From UBA2396 sp038042175 (GTDB lineage Bacteria; Planctomycetota; Phycisphaerae; Phycisphaerales; UBA1924), in NCBI GenBank assembly GCA_964358855.1, contig CAYHQQ010000005.1:52953-116952 (forward strand): DNA of 64,000 bases, written 5' to 3'. The notes beneath the pieces are model-generated. The model was not told where the DNA came from. It searched no databases and was given only the letters and a program-made list of their open reading frames with translations. Made by a program: the position numbers and the translations under genes. Positions 14,715-24,192 of the stretch are shown piece by piece (position 1 is the first letter of the stretch; the number at the start of each line of letters is the position of its first letter).

Positions 14715-16073
14715 ATGCGTCGCAAAGTCGTTGTCGCCGTCCTTTCCCTCGCCGCCGGCCTCGCCCTGACAGCCTCGCCCACCGAGTGCTTCGCCCAGCC
14801 CAAGGGCCCCACCGCCTCCAGCCCGGTGCTGGACCCGCAGATCACCCGCAAGGGCGAGGGTGCCCGTCGACTCACACTCAACGCCCTTGAACTCAAGGCC
14901 TTCCCAGTCACCAACTGGGCAAAGCTCACCGACTGGCAGAACGGCTCGGCCATCACCTCAACCGACACCAACGGCAAGGTCGTTCTCATCGTCACCTACT
15001 CCGGCTGGTACAAACCAGCCAAGAAGGGCATGGAAATCGCCAAGTCCCTCGCCGAGACCTACGCCAAGAAGGGCCTCATCGTCGTCGCCGTCCACGACAA
15101 GGACGGCTGGGCCGACGCCGAAAAAACCAAGCCCGCCGATGGCGTCAAGTTCCTCCTCGCCCACGACTCCAAGAACGAGTTCAGGAAGTCGATCGAGTCC
15201 TCACAGGACCCCGATTTCTACCTGATCGACAAGGCCGGCAACATGCGCTTCGCCGCCATCCAGTCCGACAAAGTCGAGGACGCGGTCAAGAGCCTCACCA
15301 CCGAGTCGGCCACCTCCGCCGAGCAACTCAATGCCACCTTGGCCAAACAAAAGGCCCTGCTCGAGGAGGAATCCCGTCGCACCTCCGACGTCAACACCAA
15401 AATCGACATGACCAACATCCCCGAGCTGCCCTACCGCACTCCCTCCGCCGAGGACTACGAGAAAGCCGAGTGGCCGCTCCCGCCCATGACCGATCAGCAG
15501 CGCGATGAGTACAAGAAGACCAAAAAACTCCCCGAGCCCAAAGCCTTCGCCGTGCCCGACTCGGGCTGGCACCCCTCGACCCCCAAGACCAAGGGTCGCG
15601 TCACGCTCCTCTACTTCTTCCACCCAGACACCATCCCCAGCAACAAGCTCGAGCCTTATCTCGACGGCATCGATCTCGCCCAGCGCAGGGTCGGACGCGA
15701 TCTGGCCATCGGCGGCGTGATCTTCGACGCCAAGGCCGCCAAGGGCGGCAGCGAGCAGGACGCCTCCCCCGACGACAAAGACGCGGAAAAGATGTTGGCG
15801 CGCCTCAAGACCTTCACCAAGGGACGCAAGATCGAGCACCCGTTGTACCTCGACCTTGAGAACTCGCTCTTCGCCACCATCAAACCCGAAAACTCAACCG
15901 AGTTCTTCATCCCGCAGGTCGCCGTCATCAGCAGCGACGGGACCTGCCGCTGGTGGGGCTTCGCCGGCGAGACCGCCTTCGCCGGAGCGCTCGACAAGGT
16001 CCTGGCCGTCGACCCCGGCGCCCGCGCCCGTCGCGAGGCCGAGGCCGCGTGGATCAAGGCACAAAGGAAGTGA
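14715..16073 (+). CDS. exported thioredoxin-fold protein lacking CxxC
   Basis: 452 residues. The signal peptide is at 1-25 (VVVAVLSLAAGLALTASPTECFA). Two thioredoxin-like segments follow: one around VVLIVTYSGWYKPAKKGMEIAKSLAETYAKKGLIVVAVHD with a FYLIDKAGNMRF strand, and a second from RVTLLYFFHPDTIPSNKLEP. The place where thioredoxins carry CxxC reads SGWYKPAKKG, so redox chemistry is unlikely; a scaffold or binding role is more plausible. Its stop overlaps the next start as GTGA. Confidence 0.7.
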   Translation: MRRKVVVAVLSLAAGLALTASPTECFAQPKGPTASSPVLDPQITRKGEGARRLTLNALELKAFPVTNWAKLTDWQNGSAITSTDTNGKVVLIVTYSGWYKPAKKGMEIAKSLAETYAKKGLIVVAVHDKDGWADAEKTKPADGVKFLLAHDSKNEFRKSIESSQDPDFYLIDKAGNMRFAAIQSDKVEDAVKSLTTESATSAEQLNATLAKQKALLEEESRRTSDVNTKIDMTNIPELPYRTPSAEDYEKAEWPLPPMTDQQRDEYKKTKKLPEPKAFAVPDSGWHPSTPKTKGRVTLLYFFHPDTIPSNKLEPYLDGIDLAQRRVGRDLAIGGVIFDAKAAKGGSEQDASPDDKDAEKMLARLKTFTKGRKIEHPLYLDLENSLFATIKPENSTEFFIPQVAVISSDGTCRWWGFAGETAFAGALDKVLAVDPGARARREAEAAWIKAQRK

Positions 16074-16630
16074 AGCCGGAAGTGAATCCGGCCGAGCCAA
16101 AGACTGGCCCGCTCGCCCACCCGCTCTTCCATGTCGTGCTGCACGAGCCCGAGATTCCCAATAACACAGGGAACATCGGGCGCACGTGCGTCGCCACCGC
16201 CTGCCGCCTCCACCTCATCCGCCCCCTGGGCTTTGACACCTCCGACCACGCCTGCCGTCGCGCTGGCCTCGACTACTGGCCACGCCTGGGCGTCCGCGAG
16301 CACGATTCCTGGGACGACTACCTCGCCGCAGAGAACCCTCCCCGCTTCTGGTTCCTCTCGACCAAGGCCCGTCGCTCCGTCTTCGACACCGATTTCCAGC
16401 GCGGCGACGCGCTCGTCTTCGGCAAAGAAACCCGCGGGCTCCCGGCGTCCCTTACCGACCGCTATCCCGATCGGGCCGTCGTTCTACCCATGGTGCCCGC
16501 CGAACGCTCCCTCAACGTGGCCACCGCGGTCTGCGCGGTGGTCTACGAGGGCGTCCGACAACTGCTCGCCAAAGGCGTGATCCAATCTCGCGACGACAGA
16601 CGCCTGAACATCGACCAAACGACCTCGTAA
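16070..16630 (+). CDS. trmL: tRNA (cytidine/uridine-34 2'-O)-methyltransferase
   Basis: 186 residues of the SPOUT family. Motif 1 is EIPNNTGNIGRTC, motif 2 FGKETRGLP, and motif 3 LPMVPAERSLNVATAVCAVVYEG, which form the trefoil knot and SAM site. TrmL methylates the wobble ribose of tRNA-Leu isoacceptors. GTG 16070 is chosen because it overlaps the previous stop and AAAGGA lies just upstream; GTG 16082 is the alternative. In Escherichia coli motif 3 reads RSLNLSNS; here LNVATA replaces it. Confidence 0.88.
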   Translation: MKPEVNPAEPKTGPLAHPLFHVVLHEPEIPNNTGNIGRTCVATACRLHLIRPLGFDTSDHACRRAGLDYWPRLGVREHDSWDDYLAAENPPRFWFLSTKARRSVFDTDFQRGDALVFGKETRGLPASLTDRYPDRAVVLPMVPAERSLNVATAVCAVVYEGVRQLLAKGVIQSRDDRRLNIDQTTS

Positions 16631-16761
16631 TCTCGTCTCCACCAGATTTTGTTTGCTCTTTGATCGGTTCATAACGTCAAGTTTGAGCGAACCACAGCCC
16701 GAGATCATCCGTAAATATGAGAGCGAACCTCCCACAAGTCTCTTCTCCTCTCTCCCCCAGT

Positions 16762-16788
16762 GTGCCGCCCGGCCCCGCCGGGCGGTAC
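16762..16788. terminator. strong GC hairpin between trmL and the next gene
   Basis: CCGCCCGGC at 16765-16773 pairs perfectly with GCCGGGCGG at 16777-16785 around CCC, with three further closing pairs, followed by ACTGCTTTTG. It could end trmL transcription. The right arm contains TACACT, which may instead be the -10 element of the gene starting at GTG 16798. Confidence 0.45.
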
Positions 16789-16797
16789 ACTGCTTTT

Positions 16798-17031
16798 GTG
16801 AGACCCACTTTCCACTTCCGCTCCAGGCGCCTCGTCCTGCTCTTCGCCGCGGCCATCCTTGTGCCGATGGCGTGTCAGGGGTGTGGCCGGGTTCTGCTCT
16901 CCGACAACGAGCCGCGCAGCCAGTACGACCGCTACGACGCGCTTCGCAGTCAGCGCGCCCCCTCCTCGGTCGAGGACGAGTTTGGCGCGGACCGACCCAA
17001 TATCCGCGGCCGGCTCCTTCGACGCGACTGA
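16798..17031 (+). CDS. small putative lipoprotein
   Basis: 77 residues: short basic start, hydrophobic stretch LVLLFAAAILVPMACQGCG, then a charged tail with SQYDRYDALRSQR. Cysteines after the hydrophobic segment suggest lipid attachment, but the lipobox (VPMAC) is imperfect. GTG 16798 is preferred to ATG 16717 because a strong hairpin sits between them. Family unknown. The interval 17032-17247 after it shows no gene. Confidence 0.5.
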   Translation: MRPTFHFRSRRLVLLFAAAILVPMACQGCGRVLLSDNEPRSQYDRYDALRSQRAPSSVEDEFGADRPNIRGRLLRRD

Positions 17032-17247
17032 ATTGCGCCAACACAATTGCTTGTGGTCGCGCGAGATCACCCCACGACAGGACGACACGCGAAATCCAGG
17101 CTGCGTTGCCGGATGGTCCGCAAGAATTATTTCTCACCAACTATCAACTTTTGTGCGCAAAAGCGTCGATTCTCTCGCTCTCCCACCTGTTGTATTCGAT
17201 CCTAGAGTGCGGCAGGTCTCTACACTCGTCGAGTTCGGAAACGCAGC

Positions 17248-17907
17248 ATGGCCACACGTCGATCTTCATCCAGGTCCAAGACCCGCGGACACGCCAAGGC
17301 GGTCGCGACCATCAACACGCGCGCCCGAATCGTCTGGGCCACGTTGCTGGTCACGCTCACCGTCGTCGGCGGTTCGCTCTACGCCATCGGCGGCCAGGGC
17401 TCGTCCTCTCGCAACACCGCCCCCATGCCGCTGGTCATGGCCACCTCCGCCCAGAGCTTCGCCTCCATCTTCAACAACCCCGTCCCGCTCCGCTCGTGGG
17501 ATCGCATCGTCGTTGTTGACACCGGCGCGCCCTTCGCAAGCGTCGACACCCTCGACGCCCGCGCCAAAGAACTCGGCGAGCCTACCGGCATCGGCTACCA
17601 CTTCGTCATCGGCAACGGTCGCAACCTCACCGACGGCCAGATCCGCCCCTGCCCACGCTGGCGCTCGCAAAAGCCCGCTTCTTCCGCCTATGGCAGCGAC
17701 CTGGGTACCGACGGCACCCTGGTCATCTGCCTCGTGGGCGACACCAAGCGAAGCCGCGTCACCGACGATCAGGCCGAGAGCCTCAAACTCCTGGTCGCTC
17801 AGCTCGCAAACACCCTCAAGATCCCCTCCAGCCGCGTCGAGTTCAAAGTCGGCTCGGGTCTTAACACGAGCTTCATGGCGAACTTGGGAGCAGCCTCGGG
17901 CAGCTGA
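17248..17907 (+). CDS. degenerate N-acetylmuramoyl-L-alanine amidase/PGRP-fold protein
   Basis: 219 residues. A basic N-terminus and one membrane helix (IVWATLLVTLTVVGGSLYAI, about 29-48) lead to an amidase_2-like fold: RIVVVDTGAP, GIGYHFVIGNG, DGQIRPCPRWRSQ, TLVICLVGD. In active enzymes the first strand ends in a zinc-binding His (IVIHH) and a GAH motif follows RW..Q; here these read VVVDTG and SSAYG, so the zinc site appears lost. A non-catalytic peptidoglycan-binding role facing the periplasm is likely. A terminator follows at 17938. Confidence 0.75.
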   Translation: MATRRSSSRSKTRGHAKAVATINTRARIVWATLLVTLTVVGGSLYAIGGQGSSSRNTAPMPLVMATSAQSFASIFNNPVPLRSWDRIVVVDTGAPFASVDTLDARAKELGEPTGIGYHFVIGNGRNLTDGQIRPCPRWRSQKPASSAYGSDLGTDGTLVICLVGDTKRSRVTDDQAESLKLLVAQLANTLKIPSSRVEFKVGSGLNTSFMANLGAASGS

Positions 17908-17937
17908 CCCCCCAAGGGCCCTCCGACGAATCCTTCA

Positions 17938-17968
17938 GGCCGCTCCCACCGGAGCGGCCTTTGCTTTG
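17938..17968 (+). terminator. intrinsic terminator
   Basis: GGCCGCTCC pairs perfectly with GGAGCGGCC around CACC and is followed by TTTGCTTT. It lies 31 bases after the stop of the amidase-fold gene. The following stretch to 18246 has no gene and is probably the leader of the kinase gene. Confidence 0.75.
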
Positions 17969-18246
17969 GAATCTCACGCGGGAAGATGCACGATTTGTCG
18001 CTTGAGAACGCGACAAGGCATGTTGAAGTGACGAAGGACATTCGCGAGGCTATCTTTCCCCCTCCCACCCAGTCAGGGCGGGGCCGGCGGAGGTCGTCCG
18101 CCCCAGAAGTTTCTGGAACGACCGAGAAGCGATGGAGCCGTCGGCGTCGGGCGGGCGTATGGATCAAGTCCGCAAGCCGAGCGGCAGTGATGCGTTAGGA
18201 CCGGATCAGCGACAGGCACGGCACTCGTCGGGGAAAAGAACAGGGC

Positions 18247-19161
18247 ATGACTCGGCAACTCACGGAGTACAAGAAGGGAGAAACGGTGGAGGGTTTCCGC
18301 GTACTGTCGGAACTGGGACGCGGTGCGGCCTCGATCATTTACCTGGTCCAGGACCCCAAGTCCAAACAGATCTGGGCCCTCAAACACGTCGAGAAGATCG
18401 AGCCCAAGGACCAGCGCTTCCTCGATCAGGCCGAGTCCGAGTACGACATCAACCGACAGCTCAAGCACCCCCGGATCCGGCGCATCGAACGGATGATCAA
18501 ACGCCGCGCCGGCCTTCTCACCGGCGTTACCGATCTTTACGTCGTGATGGAAATGGTCGACGGCGAAAGCCTCGACCGCTCGCCCCCACGCACGTTCGAG
18601 CAGGCCGTTGACGTCTTCCACCAGGTCGCCGACGCCCTGGCCTACATGCACGGCGTCGGATACATCCACGCGGACATGAAGCCCAACAACGTGGTCATGG
18701 CGGCCGACGGCAACATCAAGATCATCGACCTGGGCCAGAGCTGCAAGGCCGGCACCGTCAAGGAACGCATCCAGGGCACCCCCGACTACATCGCCCCCGA
18801 GCAGGTGCACTGCCGCCCCATCACCGCCCAGACCGACATCTACAACCTGGGCGCGATGATGTATTACCTCCTCACCCGCGCCAAGGTGCCCACCGCCCTC
18901 GCCGGCAGCGACTCGCTCGTCAGCCGTCGCGACGACAACATGATCGAGAAGGCCAAGCCCGCCATCACGCTCAACGATCGCATCCCCCCGCGCCTCAACG
19001 AGCTCATCATGCAGAGCGTCGAGGTCGACGCGGCCGATCGACCCTCCTCGATGCAGTACGTCGCCGACCGTCTCAGCCTCGTGCTGGGCGTCCTTCGCGC
19101 CAAGCGCGAGGGGACCGGCGGCTTCAACCCGCTCGACAGCACCGACGGGTCCAGACCCTGA
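18247..19161 (+). CDS. Hanks-type serine/threonine protein kinase
   Basis: 304 residues comprising little more than the kinase domain. Glycine loop GRGAASIIYLV, ATP-binding Lys in WALKHVEK, catalytic loop YIHADMKPNN (HAD for HRD), metal-binding DLG for DFG, activation segment GTPDYIAPEQ, and the closing Arg in DRPSSMQYV. There is no membrane segment or extracellular sensor, so it is cytosolic. The HAD and DLG changes keep the catalytic aspartates. A metallophosphoesterase gene follows on the same strand after 116 bases. Confidence 0.9.
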   Translation: MTRQLTEYKKGETVEGFRVLSELGRGAASIIYLVQDPKSKQIWALKHVEKIEPKDQRFLDQAESEYDINRQLKHPRIRRIERMIKRRAGLLTGVTDLYVVMEMVDGESLDRSPPRTFEQAVDVFHQVADALAYMHGVGYIHADMKPNNVVMAADGNIKIIDLGQSCKAGTVKERIQGTPDYIAPEQVHCRPITAQTDIYNLGAMMYYLLTRAKVPTALAGSDSLVSRRDDNMIEKAKPAITLNDRIPPRLNELIMQSVEVDAADRPSSMQYVADRLSLVLGVLRAKREGTGGFNPLDSTDGSRP

Positions 19162-19277
19162 TCTAAAGGCCTGATCTCCCGGGCCTTGTCCCGCTCACCG
19201 GGGCGTTTCTCGCCCGCTCGAAGCTCCTTGCCACCTTTGGGCCGCCCGCTCGCGGCGGAAGGAATCTCGCAGGCTCC

Positions 19278-20195
19278 ATGGACCTCGTGACGCTCAATCT
19301 TCAGGACGCCGGCGTCGTGCGTGATCTCTTCCGAGAGGGCGCCAAGGCCAATCTCGGCGCCTCCTGCCGCAAGGGCTCCATCGACTCGGTCGCCGCCCCG
19401 GGCGTTCTGATCGCCACCGGCGACCTGCACGACAACCCCCTGCATATGGCCCGCGTCATCGAGGCCGCCGGCATGGGAGCCGTCGCCTCCTCCGACCGTT
19501 TCGACCGGCACGTGACGCTCCACGAGATCATCCATCCGCCCAGGCTCATCAACGGGATGGACTTCTCGTTCCGCGCGCTGGCCCGCGTCGCCGCCCTCAA
19601 GGCCGCCTATCCCCAGCGCGTCCACACCCTCCTGGGCAACCACGAGCTCGCCCAGGTGCTGGGCACCGCGATCGTCAAGGACGGCGTCCGCGTCGTCGAC
19701 GCCTTCAACGCCGGCCTCGATTTCGCCTACGCCGACCACGCAACCGAAGTCGCCAAGGCCATCCACGACTTCGTGATGTCCATGCCCATCGCCCTGCGCT
19801 GCGAGTGCCTGGGCTTCGACAAACGCGCGGGCGGTAAGCACGTCCTGTGCTCCCACAGCCTGCCCAGCCCCGGACAGATGGCCCGCTTCGACTCAACGAT
19901 CCTCGACCGCGACCTGGAACCCAAGGACTACGAGCCGCTGCGCGGGGCGGCGTACAACATGGTCTGGGGGCGCTCGCACGACGCCGAACTGCTCGAGGAC
20001 CTCACCGAGCGCTGGGGGATCAACATGTTCATCATCGGGCACGAGCACGCCGAGACCGGCGTGCGCCTCGTGCCGCCCAACGCCGTCATCCTCAACAGCG
20101 ACCACGAACGCGGCGTCTATCTTCCCGTCGACTTCTCGAACCTCCCGCGCCTCGACGACATCCCCGGGCAGGTCGTCTCCCTCGCGTCATGCTGA
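19278..20195 (+). CDS. calcineurin-like metallophosphoesterase
   Basis: 305 residues with the dinuclear metal motifs in order: TGDLHDN (about 47-53), LGNHE, CSHSLP and GHEHAETG. The first block is GDLHDN rather than GDxHG. Such enzymes cleave phosphomonoesters or diesters; in this setting it could reverse phosphorylation by the upstream kinase, but sequence alone does not say. It converges with the CDF transporter gene and overlaps its end by 9 bases. Confidence 0.82.
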   Translation: MDLVTLNLQDAGVVRDLFREGAKANLGASCRKGSIDSVAAPGVLIATGDLHDNPLHMARVIEAAGMGAVASSDRFDRHVTLHEIIHPPRLINGMDFSFRALARVAALKAAYPQRVHTLLGNHELAQVLGTAIVKDGVRVVDAFNAGLDFAYADHATEVAKAIHDFVMSMPIALRCECLGFDKRAGGKHVLCSHSLPSPGQMARFDSTILDRDLEPKDYEPLRGAAYNMVWGRSHDAELLEDLTERWGINMFIIGHEHAETGVRLVPPNAVILNSDHERGVYLPVDFSNLPRLDDIPGQVVSLASC

Positions 20196-21077
20196 GGCGT
20201 CGGCCAATTCGCCCTGATACGGCTCGATGTGGATCAAGACGCCCATCACGCCGGGCATCTCCCGCTTGATCGCCGCCTTCACCTTGCCCGAGACCACATG
20301 GGCGTCGGCCACCGACATCGCCGGATCGACCTGCACGTGCATGTCGAGCCAGTAGCGGCTTCCCGCCTTGCGGGCGTGCGACTGCTCGACCGCCCGAACG
20401 CCCTCGAGCGCGCCCGCGATCTTCGCCGCCCGCTCGGGGATGTCCGCCGGGCGGGCGTCAAGCAGCTCGCGAAGCGGGGCCCTGCACAGCAGCAACGCGT
20501 TCCCCAGGATGATCGCCGCCGCGAACAACGCCGCCCAGTCGTCGGCGGGCTCGTACCCCGGCCCGCCGATGAGGGCGATCGAGATGCCGATGAACGCCGC
20601 GATGCTCGTGATGGCGTCGGCGCGATGGTGCCACGCGTCGGTCTCCACCGCGGTGTGCCCCTCGGTGCGGGCGGTGCGCCTCGTGACATGGAACATCGTC
20701 TCCTTGACCCCCACGACGAAGATCAGCACCACGAGCGTGAACGGTGCCGGGGCGTGGTGGGGCGTGATGATCTCGTGGACCGATGCGACGCCGATCGAGA
20801 CACCCGCAAACAGCAGGAGAGCGCAGACAAAGATCGCCGCGAGTGCCTCGGCCTTGCCGTGCCCGTAGGGATGATCGTCGTCTGGGGGCACCGCGCCGTA
20901 CCGCAGCCCGCTCCATATGACCACGCTGCCCACCATGTCGCCCAGCGACTCGATCGCGTCGGCGATGAGCGCGTACGAGTGCCCAACGATGCCCGCGCCC
21001 AGTTTGAGCCCCGCGAGCACGAGGTTCACCACGAGCCCCACCAGCGTGATTGTCTCGGCCCTGGACCGCCTTGCCAT
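20187..21077 (-). CDS. cation diffusion facilitator (CDF) transporter
   Basis: 296 residues with about six membrane helices and a cytosolic C-terminal domain. Metal-site motifs: SYALIADAIESLGD in helix 2, HPYGHGKAEALA after helix 3, and TDAWHHRADAITS in helix 5. These match Zn/Fe/Mn exporters of the CDF family, which use the proton gradient. ATG 21077 is chosen because upstream codons lie in a hairpin-rich intergenic repeat. Confidence 0.88.
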   Translation of the reverse strand: MARRSRAETITLVGLVVNLVLAGLKLGAGIVGHSYALIADAIESLGDMVGSVVIWSGLRYGAVPPDDDHPYGHGKAEALAAIFVCALLLFAGVSIGVASVHEIITPHHAPAPFTLVVLIFVVGVKETMFHVTRRTARTEGHTAVETDAWHHRADAITSIAAFIGISIALIGGPGYEPADDWAALFAAAIILGNALLLCRAPLRELLDARPADIPERAAKIAGALEGVRAVEQSHARKAGSRYWLDMHVQVDPAMSVADAHVVSGKVKAAIKREMPGVMGVLIHIEPYQGELADASA

Positions 21078-21097
21078 GCAGGATGGTACCGGTGTGG

Positions 21098-21176
21098 CAC
21101 CGCTCTTGGTGGCACCGCTCTCCAGAGCGGTGCGTCCGGAGATCCAGGAATCCACTGCTCAGGAGAGCAGTGCCGC
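21098..21176. repeat. paired intergenic hairpins
   Basis: Two stem-loops of similar design stand side by side: CACCGCTCTCCAGAGCGGTG and CACTGCTCAGGAGAGCAGTG. They lie between the start of the CDF gene and the stop of topA. They look like members of a dispersed palindromic repeat family and may also end topA transcription. Confidence 0.5.
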
Positions 21177-21183
21177 CAGGAAG

Positions 21184-24000
21184 CTAAATCCCGATCTCGT
21201 CGGCGACCGACTCGAGCGTCTCGGGCTCGCCCGTGCCGCCGCCCAGGGCGTCGACCGTCGGCGCCGTGGCCAGAGGCTTGCCCTTCTCGTCGGTCAGCGC
21301 CACCCCCGCCATCGTCCTGATGATGGGCGTGGGGTTCTTCTGCTCGTGGTTGAGCATCGCCACCTCGAGCACCTTGCGCTGCTCCTCGGGAACCTCGTTC
21401 CACTTGCCGCGTCCACGGCACTTGGGGAACCGCGAGCACCCCAGCCACAGCCCGCGGAGGCCGTTGCGCAGGTTCATCGGGCTCTTGCAGATCGGGCAGG
21501 GAAGCTCGGTCACCAGCGGCTTGGGGCTGGGAGCAACAACCTTGCCCTTCTTGTCGATGTTCAAAATGCCGTCGCACGGGTTGGCCTTGTCGCTGTAACG
21601 CGGGCACCCCAGGAACGGCCCGAACTTGCCCACGCGCTTGTTCATCGCCGACTTGCACTTGGGGCAGGCGATATCAACCGCCGCCGCCGCGGGGCGTGGC
21701 ACGCCGTCGCGATCAACCGGGCTCGCGAACTTGCACGTCGACTCGGCGGAGTAGGTCGAGCACGACAGAAACCGCCCGTTCTTGCCGAACTTGTAGACCG
21801 TCGGACTCCCGCAGTTGGGACACTTGTACTCGGCGGGAGCGGGCACGCTCTCGGCCTTGGCGTGCACGAGGGTGATCTCGGCCTCCGCGATGCGCTTCTT
21901 GAACGGGCCGTAGAACTTCTTGAGCATGTCGACCCAGTCGAGATGGTCCTCCTCGACCTTGTCGAGCTGCTGCTCCATGTCCCGCGTGTACCCCAGGTCC
22001 ATGATGTCGGGGAACGCCTCGATGAGCTTGTCGGTCACGACCTCGCCCAAGTCGGTCGCGTAGAACCTCCGCTCGGCCTGCTCCACATACTTCCTGTCCT
22101 GGATCACGCCGATGATCGACGCGTACGTGCTGGGCCGCCCGATCCCCTCGGACTCAAGCACCTTGATCAGCCCCGCCTCGGTGTACCTCGGCGGCGGGCT
22201 CGTGAACTTCTGCTCGGGCTGAATATGGAACGGCGCGACCGGCTGCTTCTCTTTCAGCGACGGCAGCGTCTGCTCGTCGGCCGCCTTGGGCACGCCCGTC
22301 ACCTTGTAGAAGCCGTCGAAGACCAGGACGCGCCCCGTAGCCCGGAACGTCAACGTCGGCGAGACCTTCGCGCCCGTCTGGATCAGCACAGCGGTCGAAT
22401 CCCACTCCGCCGGCACCATCTGGCTGGCGATGAACCGCTCCCAGATGAGCGAGTAGAGCTTGAACTGATCGTCGTTGAGCGCCCGACGCACCTTGGCTGG
22501 CGAAAGATCGGCGGAGGTCGGGCGGATCGCCTCGTGGGCCTCCTGCGCATCCTTGTTTGACGACGAGAAGAAGTTGGGCTTCTCGGGCAAATACTTATCG
22601 CCAAAGTTCTTGGCGATGTACCCGCGGGCCATGTCGAGGGCTTCCTTCGACAGGTGCGTCGAGTCGGTACGCATGTACGTGATCAGACCGACAGGCCCCT
22701 CGCCGGGAATATCGACACCCTCGTACAGCGTCTGGGCCGTGCGCATCGTCCGCTGGGCGCCAAAGCCAAGGCGAGTGCTGCCCGACTGCTGGAGCGTGCT
22801 GGTGATGAACGGGGCGGTGGGTCGCGTCGTCGTGCGCTTGGTCTCGATCGAGGCGATCTGGTACGGCGTCGTCGGATCGACGATGCCGCTCACCGTGCGA
22901 ACAAACTTCGCCGGGCCCTTGCCCTTGGGGTCTTCCTTGGTCGCGGTCGTGACATTCGTCAGCCCGGCGGCCTTGGCGATCTCCATCGCTCGCTTGGTGA
23001 GGTCACCGGAGCCCTTGAGTTCAAACTTTGAGCCGCCAATCTCGACCAGCTCGCCCCGGATACCCGCATGATCGCCCAGCCACGCGTTGATCGCTTTGAC
23101 GAGCGGGCCGTTGCCCTTCTCGTCACGCTGACCCGCAAACTCGGCAAACGCCTTCGCAAGCCCCGCGGCCTTGGCCAATTCGGGCGTGAAGAACGCCTCG
23201 ACCGCCCAGTACTCGTCGGGAATGAACGCCTTGATCTCCCGCTCGCGATCCACAACCAGCCGCACCGCGACGCTCTGCACGCGCCCGGCCGAAAGCCCCC
23301 TGGCGACCTTCTTCCACAAGAGCGGCGAGACCTGGTAGCCCACGATGCGGTCGAGGATGCGCCGCGCCTGCTGGGCGTTGACGCGGTCCTCGTCGATCGC
23401 GTGCGGATTCTTGAACGCCTTCTCGATCTCCCCCTTGGTGATGGCCGGGAAGATCACGCGCTTGGCCTGCTTGCTGGAAATCCCCAGCTCCTGCGCAAGG
23501 TGCCACGCGATCGCCTCACCCTCGCGGTCCAAGTCGGTTGCGAACCAGACCGTTCCGCCGGTGGACTCCACATCCTTGCACGCCCGCTTGATATCCCTGA
23601 TCACCGTCTCACGGTCCTCGGTGATCACATACGTCGGCTTGAAGTCATGCTCAAGGTCCACCCCCGGCACCGGACTCTTCACACCCTTTGGGTTGCGGCT
23701 CGGCAGATCGCGCACATGCCCCACCGACGCCATCACGTGGTAGTGCTCGCCCAGATACTTGTTGATCGTCTTGGCCTTCGCCGGCGACTCGACGATCACC
23801 AGATCCTTCCCCTTGGCCGACCCGATCGCGTACGCCTTGAAGGTGCGGAATCCGCCCGCCTTGCCCTTGCGTCCCCCTCCACCCCCCCCACCGCTCGCCG
23901 CTTTGGCGGGCGGAGAGGCCACGGCAGCCCCGGCCCCCGCGGCAAACGGAGCGGACTCAGGCGAAGTGGCGGTTTTTGCCTTTTTGGCCATAGAACTCAT
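21184..24000 (-). CDS. topA: DNA topoisomerase I
   Basis: 938 residues. The Toprim domain (DLVIVESPAKAKTI ... FATDLDREGEAIAWHL) is followed by the type IA core with active-site Tyr in LITYMRTDST (about residue 442). Three C-terminal Cys4 zinc ribbons start at CPNC, CPKC and CPIC. A low-complexity Ala/Gly N-terminal extension of about 60 residues precedes the Toprim domain, longer than in Escherichia coli. It relaxes negative supercoils. Start at 24000, with a second ATG at 23991. Confidence 0.95.
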   Translation of the reverse strand: MSSMAKKAKTATSPESAPFAAGAGAAVASPPAKAASGGGGGGGRKGKAGGFRTFKAYAIGSAKGKDLVIVESPAKAKTINKYLGEHYHVMASVGHVRDLPSRNPKGVKSPVPGVDLEHDFKPTYVITEDRETVIRDIKRACKDVESTGGTVWFATDLDREGEAIAWHLAQELGISSKQAKRVIFPAITKGEIEKAFKNPHAIDEDRVNAQQARRILDRIVGYQVSPLLWKKVARGLSAGRVQSVAVRLVVDREREIKAFIPDEYWAVEAFFTPELAKAAGLAKAFAEFAGQRDEKGNGPLVKAINAWLGDHAGIRGELVEIGGSKFELKGSGDLTKRAMEIAKAAGLTNVTTATKEDPKGKGPAKFVRTVSGIVDPTTPYQIASIETKRTTTRPTAPFITSTLQQSGSTRLGFGAQRTMRTAQTLYEGVDIPGEGPVGLITYMRTDSTHLSKEALDMARGYIAKNFGDKYLPEKPNFFSSSNKDAQEAHEAIRPTSADLSPAKVRRALNDDQFKLYSLIWERFIASQMVPAEWDSTAVLIQTGAKVSPTLTFRATGRVLVFDGFYKVTGVPKAADEQTLPSLKEKQPVAPFHIQPEQKFTSPPPRYTEAGLIKVLESEGIGRPSTYASIIGVIQDRKYVEQAERRFYATDLGEVVTDKLIEAFPDIMDLGYTRDMEQQLDKVEEDHLDWVDMLKKFYGPFKKRIAEAEITLVHAKAESVPAPAEYKCPNCGSPTVYKFGKNGRFLSCSTYSAESTCKFASPVDRDGVPRPAAAAVDIACPKCKSAMNKRVGKFGPFLGCPRYSDKANPCDGILNIDKKGKVVAPSPKPLVTELPCPICKSPMNLRNGLRGLWLGCSRFPKCRGRGKWNEVPEEQRKVLEVAMLNHEQKNPTPIIRTMAGVALTDEKGKPLATAPTVDALGGGTGEPETLESVADEIGI

Positions 24001-24192
24001 TCACGACAACAATCCGTACAGCAGACAGAGCGGGTAATGTCGGCTCACGACACCTCGGCGGCATTGGAATTCTGACCCCAACCACCCGCTTGGATGCTCG
24101 ACCGACGACTACGGAAGCAGGTCGCCACCAAGGAGTCAAGAGTCGATTGTGATTTGTTCGTGTCGTGAAAGGGTATTTCCCGCCAACCTCGC

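Noticed and set aside
24030..24135. Possible tRNA remnant between topA and aroK on the minus strand
   Set aside because: No T loop and no pairable acceptor stem were found.
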